8,579 nt of DNA from an uncultured Clostridium sp. (GTDB taxonomy: Bacteria; Bacillota; Clostridia; Clostridiales; Clostridiaceae). A model generated the notes under the pieces. The model worked only from the letters and a program-made list of their open reading frames with translations. It had not been told where the DNA came from and ran no database searches. The position numbers and the translations under genes are program-made. Location: positions 1-8,579 of the forward strand of contig CAKVFO010000139.1 of NCBI GenBank assembly GCA_934746785.1, given 5' to 3'. This document shows positions 1 to 6,081 of this stretch, piece after piece. Every line of letters starts with the position of its first letter. Within the stretch, counting starts at the first letter, position 1.

Positions 1-2
1 GG

Positions 3-560
3 CTTATTAATAAAAAGATATATTCTAAACAATTTATAGATGAAGAGAATTTTCAAAAGGAAAACTTATTTTATAAGGAGAGATGCAGGGCAGAAAAGCT
101 TTGTAATAATGCAAATATATTAAGGCTTGATATAGCAACAGCAATTTATCAAAGTATAAGGATGTTAAAAAATGAAGATATAAGTAAAAGTTATCTTTAT
201 CTTCTTCCTATATGCAGGTATTATTCAAATGCTGTTACATCATTAAGCAATAGGTATACGCTTCAAGAAACAAGTAATGTTTATCAGCTATATGGAATTA
301 TAGAAAAGGTTAATCGTGATATTTATATATGGAGCATAGGAGATGATATATCTTTAGAAAAAATAAAAGCAGGCTTTGTATCAATTCTTATGCATATATA
401 TGATGTTAACTATAAAGAAATTCTAAAGGTTGATCCTAATGAAATAAGCTATGAAGATTTATATAAAAATGATTTTATAAAAATAGAATTTAAAGAGTTT
501 TTAGAAAAACTTGATAAGCTATGCGTTTTAGAAAATGTGTTAAAAAATAGTAATTCTTAA
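3..560 (+). CDS. Unrecognised helical protein, 5' end missing
   Basis: The frame is open from the first complete codon of the window (base 3) to TAA at 558-560, giving 185 residues with no stop, so this is the C-terminal part of a longer protein. An ATG at 162 is internal: the frame stays open well upstream of it and no purine-rich ribosome site precedes it. The visible part is rich in Lys, Glu, Ile, Asn and Tyr, with amphipathic helical character and no clear membrane segment. It carries a cluster reading YLYLLPICRYYSNAV about a third of the way in, and it ends in an acidic/basic region (KEFLEKLDKLCVLENVL). I do not recognise the family and give no function. A hairpin with a T run follows 65 bases downstream, so transcription of this gene probably ends there. 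Confidence 0.75.
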   Translation, partial: LINKKIYSKQFIDEENFQKENLFYKERCRAEKLCNNANILRLDIATAIYQSIRMLKNEDISKSYLYLLPICRYYSNAVTSLSNRYTLQETSNVYQLYGIIEKVNRDIYIWSIGDDISLEKIKAGFVSILMHIYDVNYKEILKVDPNEISYEDLYKNDFIKIEFKEFLEKLDKLCVLENVLKNSNS

Positions 561-625
561 TATTTACTTAAGAAATAATAAGGAAAATTTAATTGAATAG
601 TATTTATTAATGAAGTAAACTTTAA

Positions 626-658
626 ATGTACCTTAAATTTTAAGGTGCATATTTTTTT
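626..658 (+). terminator. Intrinsic terminator, or leader hairpin of the next gene
   Basis: An 11-bp stem pairs ATGTACCTTAA (626-636) with TTAAGGTGCAT (640-650), with one T-G wobble and a 3-base loop. One A and then seven T (652-658) follow. This is a canonical rho-independent terminator for the gene ending at 560. It lies only 23 bases before the start at 682, leaving no room for a separate promoter downstream. The next operon must therefore be transcribed through this hairpin, either by read-through or from a promoter upstream of it. Confidence 0.75.
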
Positions 659-681
659 GCGTAGTAAATTTAGGAGGAAAG

Positions 682-1200
682 ATGAAAGGTCTAAAAGTAT
701 TAATAGTTGCAGGTTTATTTGTAATACTGACATCCATCATTTGTTTTGGAGATAGGGATGTAGTCTATAAAAAACAGATTCACTTTAATTCTCCAGAAGA
801 AATAATAGAAGTTCTAAATAATAAGGTATTAAGTGCATATGAAGAAAATAATATAGGATATTCATCACCAGTAATAACAGATGATTTTAAGGAATGTTTA
901 TCTAGGAGAAAAAGAATTACAGATTCTTTAGTAATGTTTCAACGTTTAAATCTAAAAGTAGAAGAAGAGTATGATGAAGATAGCATAATAAATAATTATA
1001 AGGCTGCAAGTAACTGTCTTCTTGATTATAAAGTTGGGGATAATCTTAAAGCCTATAGTTTAAAAGGCACATATGATAATGTTCATCAAGGCAAGGGTAA
1101 TATTAAAATGGACATTGTTTTTGTAGATGAAGGAGAAGGTTATGTCATTGATTATATGATGTGTAGTTATGATGATACAGAAAGAATTAATATTGAGTAA
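682..1200 (+). CDS. Unrecognised membrane-anchored or secreted protein, first gene of ABC unit
   Basis: This encodes 172 residues. The ATG at 682 follows a perfect AGGAGG (672-677) by 4 bases. The N terminus has Lys2 and Lys5 and then a hydrophobic stretch at about residues 6-22, which fits a signal peptide or signal anchor. Cys21 lies at the end of that stretch, but the preceding Ser-Ile-Ile is a poor lipobox, so lipoprotein status is doubtful. The rest is an acidic mixed alpha/beta domain (about 25-172), probably extracytoplasmic, with Cys near residues 88, 112 and 160. Its size and pattern recall small NTF2-like or DUF-type clostridial domains, but I cannot assign a family. The stop at 1198-1200 is 24 bases before the likely TTG start of the ABC ATPase, so it is probably co-transcribed. 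It could be an accessory or substrate-facing protein of that transporter (inference from position only). Confidence 0.85.
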   Translation: MKGLKVLIVAGLFVILTSIICFGDRDVVYKKQIHFNSPEEIIEVLNNKVLSAYEENNIGYSSPVITDDFKECLSRRKRITDSLVMFQRLNLKVEEEYDEDSIINNYKAASNCLLDYKVGDNLKAYSLKGTYDNVHQGKGNIKMDIVFVDEGEGYVIDYMMCSYDDTERINIE

Positions 1201-1224
1201 GTGATTTTAGAAAGGATTAAAGCT

Positions 1225-2121
1225 TTGATAGATATAAATAATTTAACTTTAAAGTTAGATAATAAAAACATTTTAAAAAATATAAATTTAAAAATTAAGG
1301 AAGGAAAAATATACGGTCTTATAGGACAAAATGGTGTAGGTAAGACTTCTTTAATTAAATGTCTTACAGGTATTTATGAGGTTACAGAAGGAGAGATATT
1401 ATATGATGGTTTTAATGTTTATAACTCGCCAGAAGTAAAATCTAATATAGCTTATGTTGCAGATGAAAACAGCTTCTTTACTTCTTTTATGGTTAAAGAT
1501 ATTATTAAATATTTTAAGTATGCTTATAAAAAGTTTAATCAGGATAAGTTTAATAATATAAATGAAGTTTTTAAGATTGATATAAAGAAGAGGCTGTTTC
1601 AGCTTTCTAAAGGTCAGAAAATGAGAGTCTTTTTAATGCTGGCATTTGCTTTAGAGCCTAAGTATATGATACTTGATGAACCAACTTCAGGTCTTGATCC
1701 TATACTTAAAAATAAACTTCTTGAACTTCTTAAAAAAGAGGCTAAAGAGAGAAATACAACTATAGTCATTAGTTCACATCATCTAAATGAACTTGAGAAA
1801 ATATGTGATGAAGTTGCTATATTGAAAGATGGACAAGTATGTTATAAAAATAGTCTTGAGGTTATAGAAAAATCTGTTAAGAAAATTCAAGCGGCTTTTG
1901 ATATTCCAGTTTATGAAGAGGATTTAAACCTTCCTGGAGTATTTAAAATTTCTCATGTAGGGAGGGTATTTACTATAATTACAGAACAATATGATGAGGA
2001 ATTTACAAGACAGCTTTCTAAGTTTAAGCCTTTATTTGTGGAGGAAATTGATCTGAATCTTGAAGATTTATTCATTTATAAGGTACAGGAGGATGATGAA
2101 TATAATGAAGAAGTTATTTAA
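1225..2121 (+). CDS. ABC transporter ATP-binding protein
   Basis: This is the cytoplasmic ATPase that powers the permease encoded next. It has 298 residues counted from TTG 1225. Walker A is GQNGVGKT (about 34-41). The signature is LSKGQ (about 127-131) in place of LSGGQ. Walker B is YMILDEP (about 147-153), followed by a TSGLDP D-loop. The switch histidine lies in SSHHLNE (about 183-189). The Q-loop region reads YVADEN and lacks an obvious Gln, as in some ABC-2-type exporters of the YtrB/EcsA-like kind. A C-terminal extension of about 90 residues follows the ATPase core. Start choice: GTG 1201 abuts the previous stop and has no ribosome site. TTG 1225 has AAAGGA (1211-1216) 8 bases upstream and gives the family-typical opening MIDINNLTL. 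The gene overlaps the permease by about 26 bases, which implies translational coupling. The substrate is unknown. Confidence 0.93.
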   Translation: MIDINNLTLKLDNKNILKNINLKIKEGKIYGLIGQNGVGKTSLIKCLTGIYEVTEGEILYDGFNVYNSPEVKSNIAYVADENSFFTSFMVKDIIKYFKYAYKKFNQDKFNNINEVFKIDIKKRLFQLSKGQKMRVFLMLAFALEPKYMILDEPTSGLDPILKNKLLELLKKEAKERNTTIVISSHHLNELEKICDEVAILKDGQVCYKNSLEVIEKSVKKIQAAFDIPVYEEDLNLPGVFKISHVGRVFTIITEQYDEEFTRQLSKFKPLFVEEIDLNLEDLFIYKVQEDDEYNEEVI

Positions 2122-3151
2122 TAAAGCCTTGTTATATCAATACTATATGCTGGGAAGATGGCCAATGATTATAGGAAGCTTTATATTTGCTTTAGTATCA
2201 TATTTTACTGTAAAGTCACAGATTGCAGATGTTAAGTATGCTATTGCAGGATTTCACTGGAATACTATTAGTTATATTAATATTATTGTACCTATAGTTT
2301 CGTGGGTTGTAATTTCAGCAGTGTATTTTTTTATAACTGGAATTAATAAAAAGAATTCTATGATATTTTTACAAAGTGGTCCTTTTACTAAGGAGCAGAT
2401 AAAGATAAATCAAGTATTTATGTTGTTTGCATCTCTTATATTAATGGTTTTAGTATATATATATATTTATCTTTGTTTAGCATATAGAAATCAAGAACTT
2501 GTCAGCTTAATTTCAAATTTTTACAGAGTTTTTACAAGAGATATTATGAGAATTACTTTATGTGGTATAGCATTTATATCATATTTAGTATTTATGGATA
2601 TGGCTTTTTCAAATATTATAGCTGAAATTATTATGATTCCAGTATTACCATTTTTACTGCTATTTACAGTATCTACCTTCGGGCAAATATATTATAGTGT
2701 TTTAGGACAAAATATTTATTCAAATTTTATAGTAAATAAATTAGAAGAATTAGTATCATCTATATACGATTATGTGGCATATAATACTTATCCAGGTGGT
2801 TATTATGCGGAACCACAGTTTTTATCGGTAAAGGAAACCATGCTTTTAATATTGATATTATCTTGTATTTTATTTTGGGTATTTTGGCTTTTAAATAAAA
2901 AGTATAAGATGAATGATGTGAATAAAATATTTAATTTTAGATCAATTCAATTAGTATTTGAATATTTCATATCTTTAAATTTAGTTTTAACAATTCAAAC
3001 ATTAGTAGTTGAGATATATGGTTTTAAGCATTTTGCAAATAAAACTAATGGTGTTTTAATGGTATATCTTGTTGTTATAATTTCTGTAATTATAATTGGT
3101 ACATGGATTATAGCAAAATTATTTGATAAAATTATAAAAAAATATTTATAA
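2096..3151 (+). CDS. ABC transporter permease, multi-pass membrane protein
   Basis: About 351 residues, highly hydrophobic, with seven or eight predicted membrane segments. They lie roughly at residues 22-40, 59-80, 100-125, 150-170, 175-200, 245-265, 280-305 and 320-343, with a short positively charged C terminus (KLFDKIIKKYL). The alternating hydrophobic layout and the coupled upstream ATPase indicate the membrane half of an ABC-2-like exporter. With only one permease gene in the unit, a homodimer is likely (inference). AGGAGG lies at 2087-2092. In-frame ATGs at 2093, 2096 and 2105 follow it by 0, 3 and 12 bases; I favour 2096, with 2105 (MKKLFNKALL) as the alternative. A TTG at 2060 in the same frame has no ribosome site and lies deep inside the ATPase gene. 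No T-run terminator follows the stop. Substrate unknown: peptide, lipid or antibiotic export are all possible. Confidence 0.88.
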   Translation: MNIMKKLFNKALLYQYYMLGRWPMIIGSFIFALVSYFTVKSQIADVKYAIAGFHWNTISYINIIVPIVSWVVISAVYFFITGINKKNSMIFLQSGPFTKEQIKINQVFMLFASLILMVLVYIYIYLCLAYRNQELVSLISNFYRVFTRDIMRITLCGIAFISYLVFMDMAFSNIIAEIIMIPVLPFLLLFTVSTFGQIYYSVLGQNIYSNFIVNKLEELVSSIYDYVAYNTYPGGYYAEPQFLSVKETMLLILILSCILFWVFWLLNKKYKMNDVNKIFNFRSIQLVFEYFISLNLVLTIQTLVVEIYGFKHFANKTNGVLMVYLVVIISVIIIGTWIIAKLFDKIIKKYL

Positions 3152-3168
3152 ACTTTTACATAATTATA

Positions 3169-3196
3169 TTAACAAAATGCCTGTGATTAGAATAAT
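3169..3196 (+). promoter_or_regulatory. Possible sigma-A promoter for the Cys-rich gene
   Basis: TTAACA (3169-3174) and AATAAT (3191-3196) each match the consensus at 5 of 6 positions, with a 16-base spacer. The background is very AT-rich, so chance matches are likely, and a sporulation sigma factor cannot be excluded. The -10 box lies inside the palindrome at 3186-3211. Confidence 0.3.
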
Positions 3197-3211
3197 ATAT
3201 ATTAGTCTAAT
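3186..3211. promoter_or_regulatory. 26-bp palindrome, candidate operator
   Basis: Two 13-base arms meet between 3198 and 3199 with 12 of 13 positions paired; the only mismatch is A3192/G3205. The outer arms are ATTAGA and TCTAAT and the core is TAATATATATTA. The site ends 4 bases before the ribosome site AGGAG (3216-3220) of the Cys-rich gene and overlaps a possible -10 box. No T run follows, so it is not an intrinsic terminator. It could bind a dimeric repressor or form a 5' UTR hairpin. I do not recognise it as a standard Fur, PerR or Zur box. Confidence 0.5.
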
Positions 3212-3230
3212 GATTAGGAGTTGAGTAACT

Positions 3231-3482
3231 ATGTCAAAGAGTAGTAATAAGTGCTGTTGTTGCTGTAGAAATAGATGTAGTAATAGCTGTTGTGGATGTA
3301 GAAACAATTGTGGATGCAATAATTATTGTGGATATAATAATAATATGTATGGCGGTTATGGATATAATAATGGATTTGGTGGATTTGGATGCAATTCATG
3401 GTGGCCATTTCTTTGGATTTTATTATTATTTGGATTTGGCGGATTCGGATTTGGCGGATTCGGCGGCGGCTGGTTTATCTAA
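3231..3482 (+). CDS. Small Cys-rich, Gly/Phe-rich protein
   Basis: This encodes 83 residues. The ATG follows AGGAG (3216-3220) by 10 bases, a rather long spacing. The head (residues 1-33) holds 12 of 13 Cys, including a run of five (8-12), and then C16, C20, C21, C23, C27, C29 and C33, interspersed with Asn and Arg. A Tyr/Gly/Asn middle (34-53) leads to C54. A short aromatic/hydrophobic stretch WWPFLWILLLF (57-67) follows, and the tail is two GFGGF units plus GGGWFI (68-83). The tail recalls small Gly-rich sporulation/coat proteins of the YjcZ kind, and the head resembles metal-binding or cross-linking Cys clusters. A spore-coat or membrane-associated structural role is an inference. The coding reality is supported by the ribosome site, the strongly patterned composition and the strong terminator directly downstream. 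It is probably a single-gene unit. Confidence 0.8.
   Translation: MSKSSNKCCCCCRNRCSNSCCGCRNNCGCNNYCGYNNNMYGGYGYNNGFGGFGCNSWWPFLWILLLFGFGGFGFGGFGGGWFI
3432..3461 (+). repeat. Exact 15-bp tandem duplication in the Cys-rich gene
   Basis: GGATTTGGCGGATTC occurs twice in direct succession (3432-3446 and 3447-3461), encoding Gly-Phe-Gly-Gly-Phe twice. GGCGGCGGC follows. The unit length is a multiple of three, so gain or loss of copies would keep the frame. Confidence 0.95.
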
Positions 3483-3490
3483 TATGATAA

Positions 3491-3516
3491 AAGCTGGTTA
3501 ATTTATTAATCAGCTT
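3491..3516 (+). other. Hairpin after the Cys-rich gene, no T run
   Basis: AAGCTGGTTAAT (3491-3502) pairs with ATTAATCAGCTT (3505-3516) over 12 positions with one G-T wobble; the nominal 2-base loop would open to 4. It starts 8 bases after the stop and is followed by A-rich sequence, so it is unlikely to terminate transcription by itself. It could protect the 3' end of the mRNA or assist the terminator 14 bases further on. Confidence 0.6.
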
Positions 3517-3530
3517 AAAAATTAAATTTA

Positions 3531-3565
3531 AAATGCGGATTTTTTTATCCGCATTTATTTTTTTT
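3531..3565 (+). terminator. Strong intrinsic terminator
   Basis: A perfect 10-bp stem pairs AAATGCGGAT (3531-3540) with ATCCGCATTT (3547-3556) around a six-T loop. Eight T follow after one A (3558-3565). It ends the Cys-rich gene transcript and separates it from rluB. Confidence 0.93.
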
Positions 3566-3626
3566 AAGTATAGGAAATTAAAAACTTTTTTATTTTTAAG
3601 AGACTGGTTGTGACATATAGATAAGT

Positions 3627-3655
3627 TTGATATTTCCTTAAGTTAAATATATAAT
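3627..3655 (+). promoter_or_regulatory. Sigma-A promoter of rluB-mnmM
   Basis: TTGATA (3627-3632, 5 of 6) and a perfect TATAAT (3650-3655) are separated by exactly 17 bases. Transcription would start near 3662, leaving a leader of about 25 bases before ATG 3687. The position between a terminator and rluB supports it. Confidence 0.8.
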
Positions 3656-3686
3656 TGCAATAGAATATAATAATGGAGTGATATTA

Positions 3687-4397
3687 ATGGAAGAAAGATT
3701 ACAGAAGTATATGGCATCATGTGGTGTTGCCTCTAGAAGAAAATGTGAAGAAATAATTTTAGATAAAAAGGTAAAAGTAAACGGCGTTGTTATAGAAGAA
3801 CTAGGAACTAAGGTTATACCTGGGAAAGATGTTGTTGAGTATAATGGTAAAGTAATAAAGCCTGAAGAAAGACATGTTTACATAATGCTTAATAAGCCTG
3901 AAGGTATAATTACTTCTGTAAAAGATGAAAAGGGAAGAAAGACTGTAACTGATATTGTTAAAGTAGAGGAGAGAATTTATCCAATAGGAAGACTAGATTA
4001 TGATAGTTCAGGTCTTATTATTTTAACAAATGATGGAGATGTATATAACAAGATTATTCATCCAAGAGAAAAGATAACTAAGAAGTATATAGTAGTTGCA
4101 GAAGGTGAGTTTACTTCAAAGGATATAGAAAGGTTTAGTAAGGGAATAGATATTGGAGGATATGTTACAGCTCCAGCTAAGATCAAAGTTATTAAGTTTG
4201 AAGATAATAAATCTACAGTTGAGATAGATATACATGAAGGTAAAAATAGACAGATAAGAAGAATGTGTTCTGCTTTAAATCATAATGTTTTAGCTTTAAA
4301 GAGAGTGGCAGTTGGTAAAATTAAACTTGGCTATTTAAAAAGAGGGCAATATAGAGAACTTACACAGGATGAACTTTCATATATTAAGAGTTTATAG
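3687..4397 (+). CDS. rluB: 23S rRNA pseudouridine synthase, RsuA/RluB family
   Basis: This enzyme converts a uridine of 23S rRNA (U2605 in E. coli numbering, for RluB) to pseudouridine; it acts in the cytoplasm during large-subunit maturation. It has 236 residues, normal for the short Gram-positive form. An S4 RNA-binding domain (about 1-60, opening MEERLQKYMASCGVASRRKCEE, with basic VASRRK) precedes the catalytic domain. Motif GRLDYDSSGL (about 101-110) carries the catalytic Asp104, and HEGKNRQIRRMC near residue 190 is the conserved RsuA-family motif. The ATG at 3687 has GGAGTG (3675-3680) 6 bases upstream; a longer reading from GTG 3678 would start inside that site. The stop overlaps the ribosome site of mnmM, so the two are an operon. 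The exact target (RluB versus another RsuA-family member) is family inference. Confidence 0.94.
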   Translation: MEERLQKYMASCGVASRRKCEEIILDKKVKVNGVVIEELGTKVIPGKDVVEYNGKVIKPEERHVYIMLNKPEGIITSVKDEKGRKTVTDIVKVEERIYPIGRLDYDSSGLIILTNDGDVYNKIIHPREKITKKYIVVAEGEFTSKDIERFSKGIDIGGYVTAPAKIKVIKFEDNKSTVEIDIHEGKNRQIRRMCSALNHNVLALKRVAVGKIKLGYLKRGQYRELTQDELSYIKSL

Positions 4398-4406
4398 GAG
4401 GAATAT

Positions 4407-4949
4407 ATGTTTAAATATGTAGCTGATATAAGTGTTATAAGTCATTTTATTATAAAAAAATTTTTAGAAAATAAAAATTGTGCTATTGATGCAACTTTAG
4501 GCAATGGACATGATACTGATTTTTTAAAGGATAATTTTAATAAGGTTTATTCTTTTGATATTCAAGAAGAAGCATGCAAAAACTATAAAGAAAAAGGTTA
4601 TGATAATGTTGTAGTAATTGAGGATTCTCATAGTGAGTTTGAAAAGTACATAAATGAAGAAGTAGACTGCATTATGTACAACCTTGGCTTTCTTCCAGGT
4701 GGAAATAAGGAAATAACTACAATGCATGAAAGTTCTATGAAAAGTATAAAGGATGGATTAGAACTTTTAGCTTCTGGAGGAATAATGACTATCTGTATTT
4801 ATACAGGACATAATGAAGGAAAGATTGAGGAAACCTGCATAATGAAATATTTGGAGTCACTTCCTAAAAATAAGTTTGGAGTTATGGAACATAGCTTTAT
4901 TAATAGAAAAAACAATCCGCCTAAGTTAGTTGTCGTAGAAAAAAAGTAG
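4407..4949 (+). CDS. mnmM: tRNA wobble-uridine methyltransferase, YtqB/MnmM family
   Basis: This is a class I SAM-dependent methyltransferase of the YtqB (rRNA_methylase, PF06962) family. B. subtilis MnmM/YtqB methylates 5-aminomethyl-(2-thio)uridine at wobble position 34 of certain tRNAs. It has 180 residues, close to the usual size. The SAM-binding motif I is IDATLGNGHD (about 27-36), the acidic residue after strand 2 is Asp51 (SFDIQ), and the family-typical NLGFLPGGNK lies at about 92-101. Near the C terminus, NRKNNPPKLVVVEKK is also typical of the family. The AGGAGG (4396-4401) overlaps the TAG stop of rluB (4395-4397) and sits 5 bases before ATG, showing tight coupling. Older annotations call this family a putative rRNA methylase; the tRNA role is inferred from the studied homologue. 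No clear terminator follows it. Confidence 0.9.
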   Translation: MFKYVADISVISHFIIKKFLENKNCAIDATLGNGHDTDFLKDNFNKVYSFDIQEEACKNYKEKGYDNVVVIEDSHSEFEKYINEEVDCIMYNLGFLPGGNKEITTMHESSMKSIKDGLELLASGGIMTICIYTGHNEGKIEETCIMKYLESLPKNKFGVMEHSFINRKNNPPKLVVVEKK

Positions 4950-4966
4950 TGTTATATCTTATTGAA

Positions 4967-4995
4967 TTGAATTATTGTGAATATAATGATAAAAT
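4967..4995 (+). promoter_or_regulatory. Possible sigma-A promoter of the RpiR-type regulator
   Basis: TTGAAT (4967-4972, 4 of 6) and TAAAAT (4990-4995, 5 of 6) are 17 bases apart. A perfect TATAAT also exists at 4982-4987 but has no good -35 box at the right distance. No terminator separates mnmM from the regulator, so read-through is also possible. Confidence 0.4.
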
Positions 4996-5041
4996 AATAT
5001 TGCAAATTTAAAAGTTTTAAAAATGTTAGGGTGAATAATAA

Positions 5042-5938
5042 ATGGATAAGGAAGTAAATGAGCAAAGCAAAGATTTAATGAGAATAATACAAGTTAAGTT
5101 TCCTAGATTAAGTAAAGGTCAAAAACTAATTGCTGAATATATATTAAAAAGCTATGATAAAGCTGCTTTTATGACTGCTGCAAAACTTGGAGATTCTGTA
5201 GGAGTATCAGAGTCTACTGTTGTAAGATTTGCAAATGAATTAGGATTTTCAGGATATCCAAAACTTCAAAAAGCACTTCAAGAGCTTATCAAAAATAAAT
5301 TAACTACAGTTCAAAGATTAGAACTTTCTAATGATTATGTTTCTGATGGAGATACTTTAAAGGGTGTCTTAAAGGCAGATATGGAAAATATTCGTGCAAC
5401 TTTAGAAAAAATTAATCCATATACTTTTGAACAAGTTTTAAATTCAATTTTTGAAGCTAAAACTATATACATAATTGGCTTAAGAAGTTCAACTGCTATT
5501 GCTGAATTTTTAGGATTTTATCTAAATATAATTTTACAGAATGTTAGAATTGTAAGTTATGGTATTTCAGATATATTTGAACAGATGATAAATGTTCAAG
5601 AAGGTGATCTTGTAATTGGTATAGGTTTTCCAAGATATGCTGCTAAGACTATTGATGCACTTGATTTTGCTAAAAAAAGAGGCGCTAAAGTTTTAGCTAT
5701 TACAGATAGTTTATTATCGCCACTTGCAACAGAGGCAGATTATACATTAATAGCTCAAAGTAACATGGCATCCTTCGTTGATTCACTAGTAGCGCCTTTA
5801 TCAGTAATTAATGCATTAATTATTGCTGTTGGTATGAGAGAAAAGGAAAGTATTTCTGATACTTTTACTAATTTAGAAGGCATTTGGAAGGATTATAATG
5901 TTTATTCTTATAATAGCCATAATATGATGGACGAGTAA
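5042..5938 (+). CDS. RpiR/MurR-family regulator, HTH plus SIS domain
   Basis: A DNA-binding regulator that senses a phosphosugar or sugar-derived ligand. It has 298 residues, normal for the family. The N-terminal HTH_6 domain (about 1-80) includes the helix-turn-helix at about 46-67 (AAKLGDSVGVSESTVVRFAN), followed by the family-typical LGFSGYPKLQKAL. After a helical linker, the SIS domain (about 135-265) contains IYIIGLRSSTA (about 142-151, whose Ser residues usually contact the phosphosugar) and IGFPRYAAKTIDALDFAKKRGAKVLAITD. AGGGTG (5028-5033) lies 8 bases before ATG. It stands alone: no sugar kinase, isomerase, PTS or muropeptide gene lies in the window, so the regulated pathway cannot be read from context. 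A terminator follows directly. Activator or repressor action is not decidable from sequence. Confidence 0.92.
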   Translation: MDKEVNEQSKDLMRIIQVKFPRLSKGQKLIAEYILKSYDKAAFMTAAKLGDSVGVSESTVVRFANELGFSGYPKLQKALQELIKNKLTTVQRLELSNDYVSDGDTLKGVLKADMENIRATLEKINPYTFEQVLNSIFEAKTIYIIGLRSSTAIAEFLGFYLNIILQNVRIVSYGISDIFEQMINVQEGDLVIGIGFPRYAAKTIDALDFAKKRGAKVLAITDSLLSPLATEADYTLIAQSNMASFVDSLVAPLSVINALIIAVGMREKESISDTFTNLEGIWKDYNVYSYNSHNMMDE

Positions 5939-5964
5939 GTCAAAAATAAATAACTAGAGTTTGG

Positions 5965-6006
5965 AGACTATAGTGATAGTTTATACTGTTCTTATAGTCT
6001 TTTTTT
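5965..6006 (+). terminator. Intrinsic terminator of the RpiR-type gene
   Basis: AGACTATA (5965-5972) pairs with TATAGTCT (5993-6000). The stem continues inward through wobbles and AGT/ACT pairs (5978-5980 with 5985-5987) to a 4-base loop (5981-5984). The last stem base begins a run of seven T (6000-6006). It lies 27 bases after the stop. Confidence 0.9.
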
Positions 6007-6081
6007 AACCTTTAGGAAAGTTAAAACTTTTTTTGAAAGCGAGCACTGATTATTACTTCTATCCTCCCATTTTGTTTTTAG

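Noticed and set aside
682..760. Lipoprotein signal at Cys21 of the 172-residue protein
   Set aside because: The residues before Cys (Ser-Ile-Ile) do not fit the usual small residue at -1, so a plain signal or anchor is more likely.
2060..2095. TTG 2060 as permease start
   Set aside because: It is deep in the ATPase gene without a ribosome site, whereas AGGAGG at 2087-2092 directly precedes in-frame ATGs.
3292..3501. 69-codon open frame overlapping the Cys-rich gene
   Set aside because: It is a shifted reading of the repetitive Cys/Gly-coding DNA, has no ribosome site and gives an Ile/Asp/Met-rich low-complexity product.
3678..3686. GTG 3678 as rluB start
   Set aside because: It would start inside the purine-rich ribosome site GGAGTG; ATG 3687 gives the conserved MEERLQKYMA opening.
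4524..4727. 67-codon open frame on the minus strand
   Set aside because: It lies antisense inside mnmM, whose family motifs are clear; no ribosome site or terminator supports it.
6013..6070. Minus-strand mini-ORF after GGAGG
   Set aside because: Reading GTG on the minus strand gives only about 13 codons with a poorly spaced ribosome site; chance is sufficient.
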